DNA of 64,000 bases from Enterobacteriaceae bacterium UBA2655 (GTDB lineage Bacteria > Pseudomonadota > Gammaproteobacteria > Enterobacterales > Enterobacteriaceae), in NCBI GenBank assembly GCA_002359495.1, contig DENB01000032.1:25314-89313 (forward strand). Reading direction: 5' to 3'. Below the pieces are notes generated by a model that did not search any database, was not told the DNA's origin, and saw only the letters and a list, made by a program, of their open reading frames with translations. A program made the position numbers and the translations under genes. Shown here piece by piece: positions 1 to 13,654 of this stretch (its first letter is position 1; every line of letters begins with the position of its first letter).

Positions 1-289
1 AGATATCTGCTTCTACATCAGCAAACATCCTTCTGACAACGTTCCCTTTGCCTTTATGCTTAACGCTATGCACGATAGCGCCAGCTTCTTTAGCGAACTC
101 GATTGTGCGATCGGTCGAGTTGTTGTCGAAGACATAAATAGCCGCTTCAGGCACGGCTGTTTTAAAGCTGGCGATCACGCTTTTCACCGCCAGTTCTTCG
201 TTGTAGCATGGAAGAATGACTGCAACTCGATTTCCGCGGTAGAGCGACTTATATTGCATAGTTTTATCCATTATTTCATTTATTTTCAT
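1..289 (-). CDS. Family 2 glycosyltransferase, N-terminal part (cut by window edge)
   Basis: The visible ~96 residues begin with a short polar stretch and then the GT-A/GT2 nucleotide-sugar fold start: VAVILPCYNEE followed by VFDNNSTDRT, the first two conserved blocks of DPM1/GtrB-like polyprenyl-phosphate glycosyltransferases. The gene runs off the left edge, so the DxD region and any C-terminal membrane helices are not visible. The ATG at 289 overlaps the end of the upstream membrane-protein gene by 14 bases; in-frame ATGs at 271 and 259 are alternatives and none has a clear ribosome-binding site. Overlap implies one transcript with that gene. A role in loading a sugar onto undecaprenyl phosphate for glycan modification is inference; a plain GT2 transferase is equally possible. 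Confidence 0.75.
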   Translation of the reverse strand, partial: MKINEIMDKTMQYKSLYRGNRVAVILPCYNEELAVKSVIASFKTAVPEAAIYVFDNNSTDRTIEFAKEAGAIVHSVKHKGKGNVVRRMFADVEADI

Positions 290-2474
290 AAACAAGTTCA
301 AATTTAATACTTAACGTTTTAACTTCCTGATTTTCTTTTGAAGCTACTGTTACTTTATCTTCAGACTTCACCGCCCAGAACGCCAGAGGATGAGTTGCGT
401 TGTTTAATGAAAACCTATAATTTATTTCCTCACCTTTTTCAAGATCGTTTGGAAAATCAAGTTTAATTTTTAAATATTGATTATCCGCTTTTCCTTTAAG
501 GGAAACTTCCTTTTCTTGGCAATGGTTTTTTACACATAGCGTAAGAGTCAAATTGCCGTTAGACATCCCATTATAAGTACCGATTAAAGGCGAGAATGCT
601 ATTAGCTTGCCTGGGGTATTTACTGTTAATTTCCCTTCCGCAATCATGTTGTTATTTAATTGCAGTACAATACTTTCACTATTTTTTTGTTCAAGTGGCA
701 CATAACTTATGTTGCTAAATAATGAAATAGGTACCACTACTACATCAGGCGCAGCCGCATAAGGAGTATTCACGGCTTCAAGGTGTATATGTGAATATCG
801 ATTAAAAGTTTTGTTAAATTCATTTTGAGGAAGTTCAGGAAAATATGATTTCCACAATTCAATAGCCGGCACCGCTGTGACATGCGTGACGGATTTGTAA
901 CCAAGCCCATTTAATATTGCTCCCGGATAACCTTGTACAGCCAGCACGCCGGTTTTTCCATCAACATAATCATCTAACTTTGTTTTAATTACTGTATGCT
1001 TATCAAAGATAGCCTTGGCTGACTGTATAGGGTTAAAACCCGCCAATACCACACATGAGACGGCTAATGATGTAGAAGAAAAAGCGACCACTGGTTTAAA
1101 AGATAAAAATTTTACCAATAAATAAGCCAACAAGAGAGCAATTATAGCGTATAGATCAATATAATTATGATGAACTCCACCTAAACCGTCAGACACTGGA
1201 ATTAGTGGTTTTAACTTCATCAGGTACCATCCAACCAAAATGGTTACGGTATAGAGAGCAAATCTTTTCGAATTGATTATTAGTTTCACATTCTGAAAAA
1301 AATATATTACAACCAAGCCTAAAAGCAAACCGGCAGAAAATTTCATTCTGTTCGGGTGAACATTATTCCATAAAAAGACCCTTCCTGTCCAATCAGGCAC
1401 TGGCAATAACAACCATATATTCATTGCACATAAGCCAATAAGCCATATCGCTAATTTCTTTTTAACCTGCGCATCCATTCCCTTAACATTCAACGATTTG
1501 AAATCAATATGCATAATGAACATAATAATAAAAGCAAACCCTACTGATCCTATCTCGCTAATATTATTACCGTAAAGAACATCATAATGAGAGTTAAAGG
1601 TTGAAAAAGGTAAATATTGAGAAATCCACTCAGGCCAGGAAACACTTCCCCCACCGAAAGAACGATGCCCTGGATATACAGTCAGAGAAGTTTTTATTAA
1701 ATAATCTTTCAAATAAAGCAGTGATGTAGCAACAATCGAGACAGAAGCTAAAACTAGCCAGCTTATTTTTTTTACATTCCGCCATTGTGATATGTGTGTA
1801 ATAAAAATCAAAACGGCCACAAATGCAAGCGAAATAAAAAGAGGCGGGTAAAAATTAGTTAATATCCATGATGTACCAAGCCAATAAAACATTACCAATC
1901 TGTAAAAAACATTCCCTTTGGCGATAAGGAAATATATCACCCAAGGAAAGAATGCATAAACAGGACCTTTCTCATCCCACCAAAACTGACATGCGCCAGA
2001 AAAAAATAGAGAGAAACTCAGGATCAGAGAAAGACTTTTGTTAACGCCTACTTCTTTGAAGAATTTAAAATAGCCAACAACAAAAACAATAAAAATTAAG
2101 TACCAATGTAAAGAGAAGGCAACTGCCGGGGGAAATAATAGGTACCCCCACATTGTGGGCTTGAAAAATAGTCCCCAGTCAAAAATGGGCAAGCCATAGT
2201 TTATTCTTAAATCCTCTTTATAAAAAGAGGTATTATTATACCTATGAAAATTATTGTTCACGGTTGCTTGCGTTAAAGGTGTAACGACCGCCCACTCATC
2301 TGACCTAATCGGTCTGGGTTGCCCCCAAATTATGCCGCTATGTTGAGGATCAGCTTGCTTAAGAAAAAAACCATACGAAGAAGGACTCCAAGTATTGGAA
2401 ACATAGACGACGCCCAATAAAAACAATAAAAAATAAAATATCCTTTCAACAGGATAAGGTAGCTTAAATTTCAT
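276..2474 (-). CDS. Large multi-pass membrane protein, possible GT-C-type glycan-modifying enzyme
   Basis: 732 residues with an N-terminal transmembrane helix (about 10-28), a periplasmic-looking loop with the acidic motif GQPRPIRSDEW (about residues 50-62), roughly ten more hydrophobic helices to about residue 480, and a hydrophilic, probably beta-rich C-terminal part. The topology and an acidic motif in the first outer loop resemble YfhO-like and GT-C membrane glycosyltransferases, but I do not recognise a characterised member. Base composition is strongly AT-rich compared with the adjacent yeeZ and his genes, suggesting acquisition by transfer. The downstream GT2 gene overlaps its 3' end, which fits a GtrB-plus-specific-transferase pair as in serotype-converting gtr clusters; no GtrA-like flippase is visible inside the window. 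Function is inferred only. Confidence 0.7.
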   Translation of the reverse strand: MKFKLPYPVERIFYFLLFLLGVVYVSNTWSPSSYGFFLKQADPQHSGIIWGQPRPIRSDEWAVVTPLTQATVNNNFHRYNNTSFYKEDLRINYGLPIFDWGLFFKPTMWGYLLFPPAVAFSLHWYLIFIVFVVGYFKFFKEVGVNKSLSLILSFSLFFSGACQFWWDEKGPVYAFFPWVIYFLIAKGNVFYRLVMFYWLGTSWILTNFYPPLFISLAFVAVLIFITHISQWRNVKKISWLVLASVSIVATSLLYLKDYLIKTSLTVYPGHRSFGGGSVSWPEWISQYLPFSTFNSHYDVLYGNNISEIGSVGFAFIIMFIMHIDFKSLNVKGMDAQVKKKLAIWLIGLCAMNIWLLLPVPDWTGRVFLWNNVHPNRMKFSAGLLLGLVVIYFFQNVKLIINSKRFALYTVTILVGWYLMKLKPLIPVSDGLGGVHHNYIDLYAIIALLLAYLLVKFLSFKPVVAFSSTSLAVSCVVLAGFNPIQSAKAIFDKHTVIKTKLDDYVDGKTGVLAVQGYPGAILNGLGYKSVTHVTAVPAIELWKSYFPELPQNEFNKTFNRYSHIHLEAVNTPYAAAPDVVVVPISLFSNISYVPLEQKNSESIVLQLNNNMIAEGKLTVNTPGKLIAFSPLIGTYNGMSNGNLTLTLCVKNHCQEKEVSLKGKADNQYLKIKLDFPNDLEKGEEINYRFSLNNATHPLAFWAVKSEDKVTVASKENQEVKTLSIKFELVYENK

Positions 2475-2629
2475 ATCTCTGTAGCATCCCGCATAAAAAC
2501 AGCTTCGTTAATAATTGTAACAACCCAATAAGTTACTGTAAAAATTTTGTTAAGAAAACATATGTGTTATCCGCTTTACAACAATTTTTTCTAAAATTCT
2601 AAAAAACGCGAAGCAAAAAATAAATATTT

Positions 2630-3457
2630 TTACCCCAGCGGCATAGTAATCGGATCCGCGTAACTGTACTCGAACCCCAGCTCATTGCAAATCCGGTTGC
2701 CGTCGATAATCTTGCCGCTGTCCTTGCCGTCCGTGGGCGAAAACTGCGGCGGCGTCAGGCCGAGCTGGCGCGTGACGGTAGGATAAAAGAGATCGCGCGG
2801 CGGGTGCTTCGGCGCGCAGAGGTTATAAAGATGTCCGCCCTTCGGCGTTTGCAGCAGCAGGACAATCGCCTCCACCACATCGTCCAGATGCACCAGATTG
2901 ACGCCGTGCGCGCCGTCCGCGACGTCGGTTTTGCCGGCGAGGAAGCGGCCCGGATGGCGATTCGGCCCGACCAACCCCGCCAGACGCAGGATATCGACGC
3001 CGGTGCCGGGCAAACCGTGCAGCCAGTTCTCCAGCCCCACCAGCGTTTTACCGGCCACGGTATCCGGCTGTAGCGGGCTGTTCTCTTTCATCACGCCGCT
3101 CGCTTTGCCATACACCGAGGTCGAGCTGGTAAAGATGATGCGCGGAATTTTATAGACCAGCGCGGTGTCGACGACATTTTGCACCGCCTGCATATAGTGC
3201 TCGCCGCCTTCGACGGTGCGGCTGGCCGGCAGGGTGATCACCAGCGCGTCCACTGACAGCAGCGGGGTCAGGTCCTCCGCCTCTACCGACATTTCCGGCG
3301 TCAGCTCCAGCTGAAAGGCTTCGATGCCGCAGCGGCGCGCCGCCTCCACCCCGTCCGGCGTGGTTTTGCTGCCCGTGACCTGCCAGCCGCGCGCCGTCAG
3401 CGCCATCGCCAACGGCATGCCCAGCCATCCCAGCCCTACAATCGCCACCTTTTTCAT
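2630..3457 (-). CDS. yeeZ: SDR-type NAD(P)-dependent oxidoreductase/epimerase-like protein YeeZ
   Basis: 275 residues, the same size as E. coli YeeZ. The N-terminus MKKVAIVGLGWLGMPLA carries the GxGxxG Rossmann dinucleotide-binding motif, and IIFTSSTSVYGKASG contains the Ser/Tyr region typical of extended SDR proteins (YxxxK replaced by YGKAS). The start is placed at 3457 because AAGGAG lies eight bases upstream; a longer in-frame reading lacks such a site. Position immediately upstream of hisL, divergently transcribed, matches the yeeZ-his neighbourhood of enterobacteria. Substrate is not known. Confidence 0.9.
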   Translation of the reverse strand: MKKVAIVGLGWLGMPLAMALTARGWQVTGSKTTPDGVEAARRCGIEAFQLELTPEMSVEAEDLTPLLSVDALVITLPASRTVEGGEHYMQAVQNVVDTALVYKIPRIIFTSSTSVYGKASGVMKENSPLQPDTVAGKTLVGLENWLHGLPGTGVDILRLAGLVGPNRHPGRFLAGKTDVADGAHGVNLVHLDDVVEAIVLLLQTPKGGHLYNLCAPKHPPRDLFYPTVTRQLGLTPPQFSPTDGKDSGKIIDGNRICNELGFEYSYADPITMPLG

Positions 3458-3565
3458 TCCGACTCCTTGCCATGCTGCTGAAAAGACACTCTCCATCTTA
3501 GTGCGCGTTGCGCAGAGAGGCTACTGCAAAAGGTTCCCGCCGCCTTCTCAGTTTTTAAAAAAAGG

Positions 3566-3594
3566 TTGCCAATAGCCGATATCTTCGCTAGGTT
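3566..3594 (+). promoter_or_regulatory. his operon promoter (-35 and -10)
   Basis: TTGCCA at 3566-3571 and TAGGTT at 3589-3594 are separated by 17 bases, placing the transcription start near 3601, about 35 bases before the hisL start codon. TAGGTT is also, from memory, the -10 of the E. coli/Salmonella his promoter, whose non-consensus hexamer and AT-rich discriminator make it ppGpp-stimulated. That the same control applies here is inferred from the similarity. Confidence 0.75.
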
Positions 3595-3634
3595 AATCAA
3601 CACACAAATGAATACACATTCATACGGAATTTTT

Positions 3635-3682
3635 ATGACACGCGTTCAGTTCAACCATCATCATCACCATCACCCTGACTAG
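3635..3682 (+). CDS. hisL: his operon leader peptide
   Basis: Short reading frame coding MTRVQFNHHHHHHPD: six consecutive histidine codons (CAT/CAC) in a 15-residue peptide, nearly identical to the E. coli HisL peptide, which as recalled has seven His. It lies 35 bases downstream of the predicted start point and is followed by an attenuator hairpin. In the family, ribosome stalling at the His codons when charged tRNA-His is scarce favours the antiterminator and lets transcription enter hisG. Confidence 0.95.
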   Translation: MTRVQFNHHHHHHPD

Positions 3683-3743
3683 TCTTTCAGGCGATGTGAG
3701 CTGGAAGACATTCAGGTCTTCCAGTGGTGCGAACGCAAAGAGA

Positions 3744-3778
3744 GCCCCCGGAAGATCGTCTTCCGGGGGCTTTTTTTT
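3744..3778 (+). terminator. his attenuator (intrinsic terminator)
   Basis: A perfect 12-bp stem (3744-3755 with 3759-3770), three-base TCG loop, and eight T residues (3771-3778), 62 bases after the hisL stop codon. It is the E:F-type terminator hairpin of the his leader; the upstream sequence at 3683-3743 would provide the alternative antiterminator pairing. Confidence 0.95.
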
Positions 3779-3823
3779 GGACTGACGTACCGCAAACAGG
3801 ATTGGATAAAGAGGACAGAAACC

Positions 3824-4723
3824 ATGTTGGATAAGACCCGTTTACGCATAGCTATGCAGAAATCTGGCCGTTTAAGCGATGATTCGCGTGAATTGCTGGC
3901 CCGCTGCGGCATTAAAATCAACCTGCAGCAGCAACGTCTGATCGCGTTTGCGGAGAACATGCCTATCGACATCATGCGCGTGCGCGATGACGATATTCCC
4001 GGCCTGGTTATGGACGGCGTGGTGGATCTCGGCATCATCGGCGAAAACGTGCTGGAAGAGGAGTTGCTCGACCGCCGCGCCCAGGGCGAGGACCCGCGCT
4101 ATTTCACTCTGCGCCGTCTCGATTTCGGCGGCTGCCGCCTGTCGCTGGCGATGCCGGTGGATGACGAATACAGCGGCCCGCAGTGTCTGGACAACAGCCG
4201 TATCGCCACCTCCTACCCTCACCTGCTGAAACAATACCTCGATAAAAAGGGCATTGCCTTTAAACCCTGTTTACTGAACGGTTCGGTGGAAGTGGCGCCG
4301 CGCGCCGGTCTGGCGGATGCGATTTGCGACCTGGTCTCTACCGGCGCGACGCTGGAAGCGAACGGCCTGCGCGAAGTGGAAGTGATTTACCGTTCTAAAG
4401 CGGTACTGATCCAACGCGACGGCGAGATGCCGACCGCCAAGCAGGAGTTAATCGATAAACTGATGACGCGCATTCAGGGCGTCATCAAAGCGCGTGAATC
4501 AAAATATATCATGCTGCACGCGCCGAGCGAGCGTCTGGAAGAGGTGATCGATCTGCTGCCCGGCGCCGAGCGCCCTACCGTGCTGCCATTGGCGGGCGAT
4601 AAAAGCCGCGTCGCCATGCATATGGTCAGCAGCGAAACCCTGTTCTGGGAAACCATGGAGAAGCTGAAGGCGTTAGGCGCCAGCTCCATCCTCGTACTGC
4701 CGATTGAGAAGATGATGGAGTAA
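3824..4723 (+). CDS. hisG: ATP phosphoribosyltransferase
   Basis: First enzyme of histidine biosynthesis: condenses ATP and PRPP to phosphoribosyl-ATP in the cytosol and is the feedback-inhibited step. 299 residues, identical in length to E. coli HisG and highly similar along its whole length (for example [15 protein letters not shown] at the start and the PRPP-binding [20 protein letters not shown] segment near residues 156-175). The long form with a C-terminal histidine-binding domain is present, ending [13 protein letters not shown]. An AGAGGA ribosome-binding site precedes the ATG, and the gene is the first structural gene after the attenuator; hisD follows after four bases. Confidence 0.98.
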   Translation: MLDKTRLRIAMQKSGRLSDDSRELLARCGIKINLQQQRLIAFAENMPIDIMRVRDDDIPGLVMDGVVDLGIIGENVLEEELLDRRAQGEDPRYFTLRRLDFGGCRLSLAMPVDDEYSGPQCLDNSRIATSYPHLLKQYLDKKGIAFKPCLLNGSVEVAPRAGLADAICDLVSTGATLEANGLREVEVIYRSKAVLIQRDGEMPTAKQELIDKLMTRIQGVIKARESKYIMLHAPSERLEEVIDLLPGAERPTVLPLAGDKSRVAMHMVSSETLFWETMEKLKALGASSILVLPIEKMME

Positions 4724-4727
4724 GGCG

Positions 4728-10250
<5,523 letters not shown>

Positions 10251-10257
<7 letters not shown>

Positions 10258-10862
10258 CTGAAGAGCAACTGGCCCGCCTGGACTGGGTCAAAACCGACGG
10301 CATGATACCGGTCATCGTCCAGCACAGCGTGTCCGGCGAAGTGCTGATGCACGGCTATATGAATCAGGACGCCCTGCAGAAGACCCTGAGCGACGGCAAG
10401 GTGACCTTTTTCTCCCGCACCAAAAACCGCCTCTGGACCAAAGGCGAAACCTCCAGCCACTTTCTTAACGTGGTCAGCATCACGCCGGACTGCGATAACG
10501 ACACGCTGCTGGTGCTGGTCAATCCCATCGGCCCCACCTGCCATCTCGGCACCTCAAGCTGCTTTTCGCCCGCAGCAGCGGACTGGACCTTCCTTTATCA
10601 GCTGGAGCAGCTGCTGGCGTCGCGTAAAAGCGCCGATCCGGCCAGCTCCTATACCGCCAAACTCTACGCCAGCGGCACCAAGCGCATCGCGCAGAAGGTA
10701 GGCGAAGAAGGCGTGGAAACCGCCCTTGCCGCCACGGTGAACGATCGCGCTGAGCTGACTAACGAAGCGTCAGATCTGATTTATCATCTGCTGGTGCTGC
10801 TGCAGGATCAGGATCTCGACCTGAGCGCCATCATTGAAAACCTGCGCGCGCGTCATAAGTAA
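10251..10862 (+). CDS. hisI: Bifunctional phosphoribosyl-AMP cyclohydrolase / phosphoribosyl-ATP pyrophosphatase
   Basis: 203 residues containing the HisI cyclohydrolase domain (about 1-115, with [13 protein letters not shown] start, [11 protein letters not shown] and the zinc-binding [11 protein letters not shown] segment) fused to the HisE pyrophosphohydrolase domain (about 115-203, with [13 protein letters not shown] and [14 protein letters not shown]). It opens with GTG at 10251, overlapping the end of hisF by seven bases. Last gene of the his operon; catalyses steps two and three of the pathway. Confidence 0.96.
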
Positions 10863-10876
10863 TCTGCTTGTGCGCT

Positions 10877-10919
10877 ATTCTGCTCAAAAACCGGTTTTCC
10901 GGCCTGTTTTGAGCAGAAT
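10877..10919 (+). terminator. Hairpin downstream of the his operon
   Basis: A perfect 13-bp inverted repeat (10877-10889 with 10907-10919), with a second smaller palindrome CCGGttttCCGG in the loop, begins 14 bases after the hisI stop. It lacks a clean T-run, so it may act as a weak terminator or as an mRNA 3'-end stabiliser separating his from yeaK. Confidence 0.5.
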
Positions 10920-10955
10920 GCTTCTCATTTTGTCGACTGCCGCAAGGAAAATCCA

Positions 10956-11432
10956 ATGACCACCCATGAAAAACTGATTGCTCTGCTGGAGCAGCATAAC
11001 GCGCGTTACACCCTGATGGAGCATGAAGCGACCGGCAAATGCGAAGCGGTGGCGGCGATCCGCGGCACCGCCGTAGGCCAGGGCGCGAAAGCGCTGGTAT
11101 GCCATGTGAAGGGCAACGGCGTAAAGCGGCATGTGCTGGCGATTTTACCCGCCGATCGTCAGGCCGATCTCGGCAAAGTCGCCACGGCAATCGGCGGCAG
11201 GCGCGCTTCGCTCGCCAGCCCGGCGGAGGTGGACGCCCTCACCGGCTGCGTATTCGGCGCAATCCCGCCATTCAGTTTCCACCCCGATTTAAAACTGGTG
11301 GTCGATCCGCTGCTGTTCGAACGTTACGACGAAATCGCTTTTAATGCCGGGCTGTTGACAAAATCGGTGGTGCTGAAAACCACGGATTATCAGCGTATCT
11401 GCCAGGCTGAAGTGGCGTCCATCGTCCAGTAA
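10956..11432 (+). CDS. yeaK: YbaK/EbsC-family aminoacyl-tRNA deacylase YeaK
   Basis: 158 residues matching E. coli YeaK (about 167) closely, with the conserved KCEAV..IRGTA.GQGAKALVC core, KGNGVKRHVLAIL, the GRRASLASPAEVDALTGC stretch and GAIPPFSFHPDLKL. Members of this INS/YbaK superfamily hydrolyse mischarged aminoacyl-tRNAs; E. coli YeaK is reported to act on Ser/Thr-type mischarged products. The ATG has AAGGA seven bases upstream. It is unrelated to histidine synthesis and lies convergent to the next gene with only 20 bases between the stop codons. Confidence 0.9.
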   Translation: MTTHEKLIALLEQHNARYTLMEHEATGKCEAVAAIRGTAVGQGAKALVCHVKGNGVKRHVLAILPADRQADLGKVATAIGGRRASLASPAEVDALTGCVFGAIPPFSFHPDLKLVVDPLLFERYDEIAFNAGLLTKSVVLKTTDYQRICQAEVASIVQ

Positions 11433-11452
11433 CGCGCGTTGCCGCTGACGAA

Positions 11453-12553
11453 TCACTCGTAGCCGAGTTCGCGGTTAATCTCTTTTAATCCGCTGATAGT
11501 GAAATAGCTTTCCACATCCTCGCTCCAGTAATCCTGCCAGTTTGAACGGATGCCGGAGAAGGTCGGATTCTTTTTGCCGTACTGCGCCGTCAGAGCGGCG
11601 GCAAGCTGCTGCGCAAAGCCGGGCTTCAGCCTGTCAAGCTTCGCCTTGACCTCCTCAGGAAAACAGTCGCCGCACATCTCTTCATATTTCACCGGAATAC
11701 TTTCCTCATCCTCCAGCATCATCAGCGCGATCGCTTTGATATGCGCAATGTCGTCGCTGGCGTAACTCATCAGAAACGCGATAAAGCGGGTTTGCTCGCT
11801 CATTTCGCGCCAGTAAGCGTCGATTTCGTCACAGGGCTTCACTTTCTTATATTTGAAGCGGTAAAGACTGACCAGCACGTCGCGCAAATTGCGGCGCAGA
11901 TTGAATACGCAGACGCCCTGTTCGCGAATGAAATCGAGCATCAGCGGCGATTCGATGTGCCCTACCACCGCACGCCCTTCCAACAGCCGGGTCACCAGGC
12001 AAACCGGGAAATGGACCCGACACTGTGCCGGATTAACGTGCACTTCGTCATCGGAAAGCAGCCGGTAGTCATCAATGATGTTGGTCCCGGAGAGATGCAG
12101 GCGAAGCGGCGCAATGCCCGCCTCTTTAAGCGCCGCTTCCAGAAAATAGGTGCCGGACTTAGGAATGCTATTGACCAGGAAGCCGGAACAGCGATACTCC
12201 CCGGCGTCGCTATGCGCGTCCGTTTTCAGCAGCGGCAGCAGGTAGAGGGGAAAGCTTTTGTTCTCTACCCGCCCGCGCCAGATGCCCTCAGCGACATAAC
12301 GGAAGCGGCTGGCGATATCGCCCTCCAGATCCAGCAAACAGAGTTCGTCGCCCGCCATGATCCAGGCGCACGCGTTATCATCGTCGTAGCCGTAGATTTC
12401 GCCGTCGGGCTGAAAAAGCAGCTCGCCATATGCCGGGCCGGTCGGCGATCCGAAGGCGTAGATAGTGGTGAAATCAGGGCTGTTGTCTGCCGGGTTTTCT
12501 TCGTCACGGAGGGATAACGCTTGGGACTGGCTGTATTGGCTCGATTGCTTCAT
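11453..12553 (-). CDS. Sulfotransferase-like protein with N-terminal accessory domain
   Basis: 366 residues. Residues 129-136 (SIPKSGTY) match the 5'-phosphosulfate-binding loop of PAPS-dependent sulfotransferases (PKSGTTW), and 219-229 (LRRNLRDVLVS) match the 3'-phosphate motif (RNPRDVxVS), the correct spacing for the Sulfotransfer_1 fold. Before it, residues about 41-95 form a separate small domain rich in GEIYGYDDDN- and IASRFRY-type strands, resembling accessory domains attached to glycan-modifying enzymes. No signal peptide or membrane helix is seen, so action is cytosolic on a carrier-linked or soluble acceptor. The acceptor is unknown. GGAGAC lies before the ATG. No catalytic histidine equivalent could be assigned with certainty. 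Confidence 0.75.
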   Translation of the reverse strand: MKQSSQYSQSQALSLRDEENPADNSPDFTTIYAFGSPTGPAYGELLFQPDGEIYGYDDDNACAWIMAGDELCLLDLEGDIASRFRYVAEGIWRGRVENKSFPLYLLPLLKTDAHSDAGEYRCSGFLVNSIPKSGTYFLEAALKEAGIAPLRLHLSGTNIIDDYRLLSDDEVHVNPAQCRVHFPVCLVTRLLEGRAVVGHIESPLMLDFIREQGVCVFNLRRNLRDVLVSLYRFKYKKVKPCDEIDAYWREMSEQTRFIAFLMSYASDDIAHIKAIALMMLEDEESIPVKYEEMCGDCFPEEVKAKLDRLKPGFAQQLAAALTAQYGKKNPTFSGIRSNWQDYWSEDVESYFTISGLKEINRELGYE

Positions 12554-12737
12554 GAACGTCTCCAGGCTGAATGTCTAACTCAACCTCATAAGCATATTAC
12601 AGAGCGGCAGACTCAGCCCTGGCTGCTGGGTAATTAACCACCCCGGTACGGCCAGCTTAAAAAGCCAAAGATTGCCATCCCCGCAGCCGACAGGTACTCT
12701 TCCAGCTTCAACATCATGAAAAAAGAAGACCAAACTT

Positions 12738-13535
12738 ATGGCAAGTATGAAGTTCTCCACACGTCTGCGTCAGACGCTGGCAATGGCGGTGATGGCAGGC
12801 TGTGCGTTCGGCGCGCAGGCGAAAATCGAGCAGGTACGTTTCGCTGTTGACGCGACCTATCCTCCCTTCGAATCCAAAACGCCGCAGGGGAAACTGGTGG
12901 GTTTTGATATCGATCTCGGTAACGCGCTGTGCGAGCAGATGCAGACGAAATGCGTCTGGATTGAGAGCCAGTTCGACGGCATGATCCCGGCGCTGAAGGC
13001 GCGTAAATTCGACGCCATCCTGTCGGATATGGGGATTACGGAAGAGCGTCTGAAGCAGATCGATTTTACCGTGCCGCTGTACGACACCCATACTCAACTG
13101 ATTGCGCGCAAAGGTTCCGGTCTGCTGCCGACTGCGGAGTCGCTGAAGGGTAAAACCGTCGGCGTCGAGCAGGGAACCGTACAGGAGCGTTACGCGCTGG
13201 CGAAATGGCAGTCGCACGGCGTCAACGTCGTCCCTTACGGCGATCAGGCTCAGGTGGAAAACGATCTGGTCGCGGGACGTCTTGATGTGGTGTTTACCGA
13301 TGCGGCTCAGGCGGCCAACGGCTTCCTGAAGCAGCCTCAGGGCAAAGATTTCGAGCTGGCCGGTCCGATTGTTCAGGATCCGATCATCGGTCCCGGCACC
13401 GCGATCGGCCTGCGTAAAGGCGATACCGAACTGAAAACCGCGCTGGACAACGCCTTTGCGGAGATCAAAAAGAACGGCACCTTCGACAAAATTCAGAAAA
13501 AGTACTTCGCTACCGACATTTCTGTTCAGCAATGA
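12738..13535 (+). CDS. ArgT/HisJ-like periplasmic amino-acid-binding protein (orphan)
   Basis: 265 residues with a Sec signal peptide (positively charged start, hydrophobic core, cleavage likely after AQA at residue 28) and the full solute-binding protein family 3 fold: FAVDATYPPFESK, GFDIDLGNALCEQM, GMIPALKARKFDAILSDM, GRLDVVFTDAAQAANGFL and GTAIGLRKGD. These segments align with the lysine/arginine/ornithine- and histidine-binding proteins ArgT/HisJ. No permease or ATPase gene is adjacent, so it would have to share a transporter encoded elsewhere. The neighbouring gene 119 bases downstream is a deacylase-type metalloenzyme, suggesting a link to acylated amino-acid use, which is inference. 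Confidence 0.88.
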   Translation: MASMKFSTRLRQTLAMAVMAGCAFGAQAKIEQVRFAVDATYPPFESKTPQGKLVGFDIDLGNALCEQMQTKCVWIESQFDGMIPALKARKFDAILSDMGITEERLKQIDFTVPLYDTHTQLIARKGSGLLPTAESLKGKTVGVEQGTVQERYALAKWQSHGVNVVPYGDQAQVENDLVAGRLDVVFTDAAQAANGFLKQPQGKDFELAGPIVQDPIIGPGTAIGLRKGDTELKTALDNAFAEIKKNGTFDKIQKKYFATDISVQQ

Positions 13536-13541
13536 TAACCC

Positions 13542-13561
13542 GGACGGCTTTTACGCCGTCC
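13542..13561 (+). terminator. Possible terminator hairpin after the binding-protein gene
   Basis: A 7-bp perfect stem GGACGGC/GCCGTCC with loop TTTTAC begins six bases after the stop codon. No T-run follows, so termination strength is uncertain. Confidence 0.4.
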
Positions 13562-13654
13562 TGAGTTAAAAGCGGCACTATACTTTTCTTTTCTGTTCAG
13601 CAAAAGCGCGGGCATCGCTTGCGCTTTTCCCTATTGTGAGACTGCCCTACTGTC

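Noticed and set aside
3656-3676. CAT/CAC run resembling a microsatellite or His tag
   Set aside because: It is the natural histidine-codon run of the hisL leader peptide.
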